A stretch of DNA of 64,000 nucleotides, from contig NZ_SMBP01000009.1 in NCBI RefSeq assembly GCF_004341945.1, positions 43,401-107,400 of the forward strand. Direction: 5' to 3'. Position 1 is the stretch's first letter. The number at the start of each line of letters is the position of its first letter. The stretch comes from Longicatena caecimuris (lineage in GTDB: Bacteria; Bacillota_I; Bacilli_A; Erysipelotrichales; Erysipelotrichaceae). Below the pieces are notes generated by a model. That model saw only the letters and a list, made by a program, of their open reading frames with translations, was not told where the DNA came from and did no database searches. The position numbers and the translations under genes were made by a program. This document shows positions 63,718 through 64,000 of this stretch, one piece after another.

Positions 63718-63900
63718 CTTCCTTATCCATAGCAAATAAAGATCAATTTTGGCTTTTGTTTTCAAACAGCTTATCAAGTAACTGAAAGAACGATGCGTTT
63801 GCTAGTTGTCATCGTAAATTTGATAAAGTTTATCATTGTTGTTTTCATGATGCACAATATACATTGCGATCTGATCATTCAACTTGTTAGATGTGTCGTA
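63718..63900. other. Intergenic region at the right end
   Basis: No gene or strong signal seen in either strand. Confidence 0.4.
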
Positions 63901-63901
63901 T

Positions 63902-63964
63902 AAAAAAAGAGGCTGTAACGAAATAGACTGAATTGACAAGTCTATGAGGTTACACCTCTTTTTT
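63902..63964. terminator. Large nested bidirectional terminator
   Basis: Outer stem AAAAAAGAGG-c-TGTAAC / GTTACA-CCTCTTTTTT, inner hairpin ATAGACT / AGTCTAT (63923-63945). A/T tracts allow termination in both directions, likely for a gene beyond the right edge. Confidence 0.75.
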
Positions 63965-64000
63965 CTATGCTTTGTTCTGAAAAAACATCTCTTATTTTTA

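Overview
The window looks like chromosomal DNA of a low-GC, anaerobic, gut-type Firmicute. Gene content (several PTS and 6-phospho-glycosidase loci, ECF vitamin transporters, Hanks-type kinase, flavin and siroheme redox proteins, CCA-encoding tRNAs, strong AGGAGG ribosome sites) fits the Erysipelotrichia best. That placement is an inference from gene content; no rRNA or other phylogenetic marker is present. There are no CRISPR arrays, no intact transposases and no prophage.

Layout. 0-6.4 kb: end of a DUF2812 gene, small genes, and a TetR-controlled operon with an RND/MMPL transporter and a heptad-repeat exported partner, preceded by two TGAC-N5-GTCA operators. 6.7-11.4 kb: two ABC-2 transporter modules, one of them an XRE-PLDc_N-ATPase-permease operon resembling Bacillus yxlEFG. 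11.6-12.2 kb: tRNA-Val followed by about 4.5 tandem copies of a ~120-bp repeat. 12.2-17.5 kb: acetyltransferase, siroheme nitrite/sulfite reductase, DUF2000, EamA exporter and AraC regulator. 17.6-25.4 kb: a beta-disaccharide regulon, with a GH4 enzyme divergent from a cellobiose-type PTS operon (EIIB, EIIC, EIIA, small membrane protein, GH1, DUF3284, MupG-like, GntR). Three TGG-N6-CCA operators lie between the two arms.

25.4-27.3 kb: AT-rich island of unrecognised small genes and a broken ORF, probably the scar of a mobile element. 27.4-31.9 kb: degenerate M28-like membrane protein, cardiolipin synthase, patatin lipase and a divergent NDK. 32.1-36.5 kb: a bgl operon (EIIA, LicT/BglG antiterminator, EIIBC, GH1) with promoter, cre, RAT and terminator all visible. 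36.6-41.3 kb: tRNA-Thr, nucleoside hydrolase plus ECF S-component, ferredoxin-like flavoprotein, PHP phosphoesterase and DeoR regulator.

41.5-45.7 kb: CydDC-like exporter with YgbA (nitrosative stress) and YbaN. 46-53.7 kb: nucleotidyltransferase, SNF transporter, an intracellular GH129/DUF5696-like hydrolase and two Cof-type HAD phosphatases. 53.7-54.2 kb: NiaR repressor, whose likely target niaX (61.3 kb) carries a near-perfect promoter with a palindromic operator at +1. 54.4-60.2 kb: an overlapping three-gene operon of Ser/Thr kinase, small membrane protein and a 1262-aa Ig-repeat surface protein; this is the best candidate for an undescribed system. 60.3-64 kb: hemolysin III, NiaX, AzlCD, an XRE regulator and a tiny membrane protein.

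The main themes are import and intracellular hydrolysis of phosphorylated beta-glycosides under layered control (GntR, CcpA-like cre, RNA antitermination) and vitamin/nucleoside salvage through ECF S-components. Many intrinsic terminators appear, several of an unusually large nested type.
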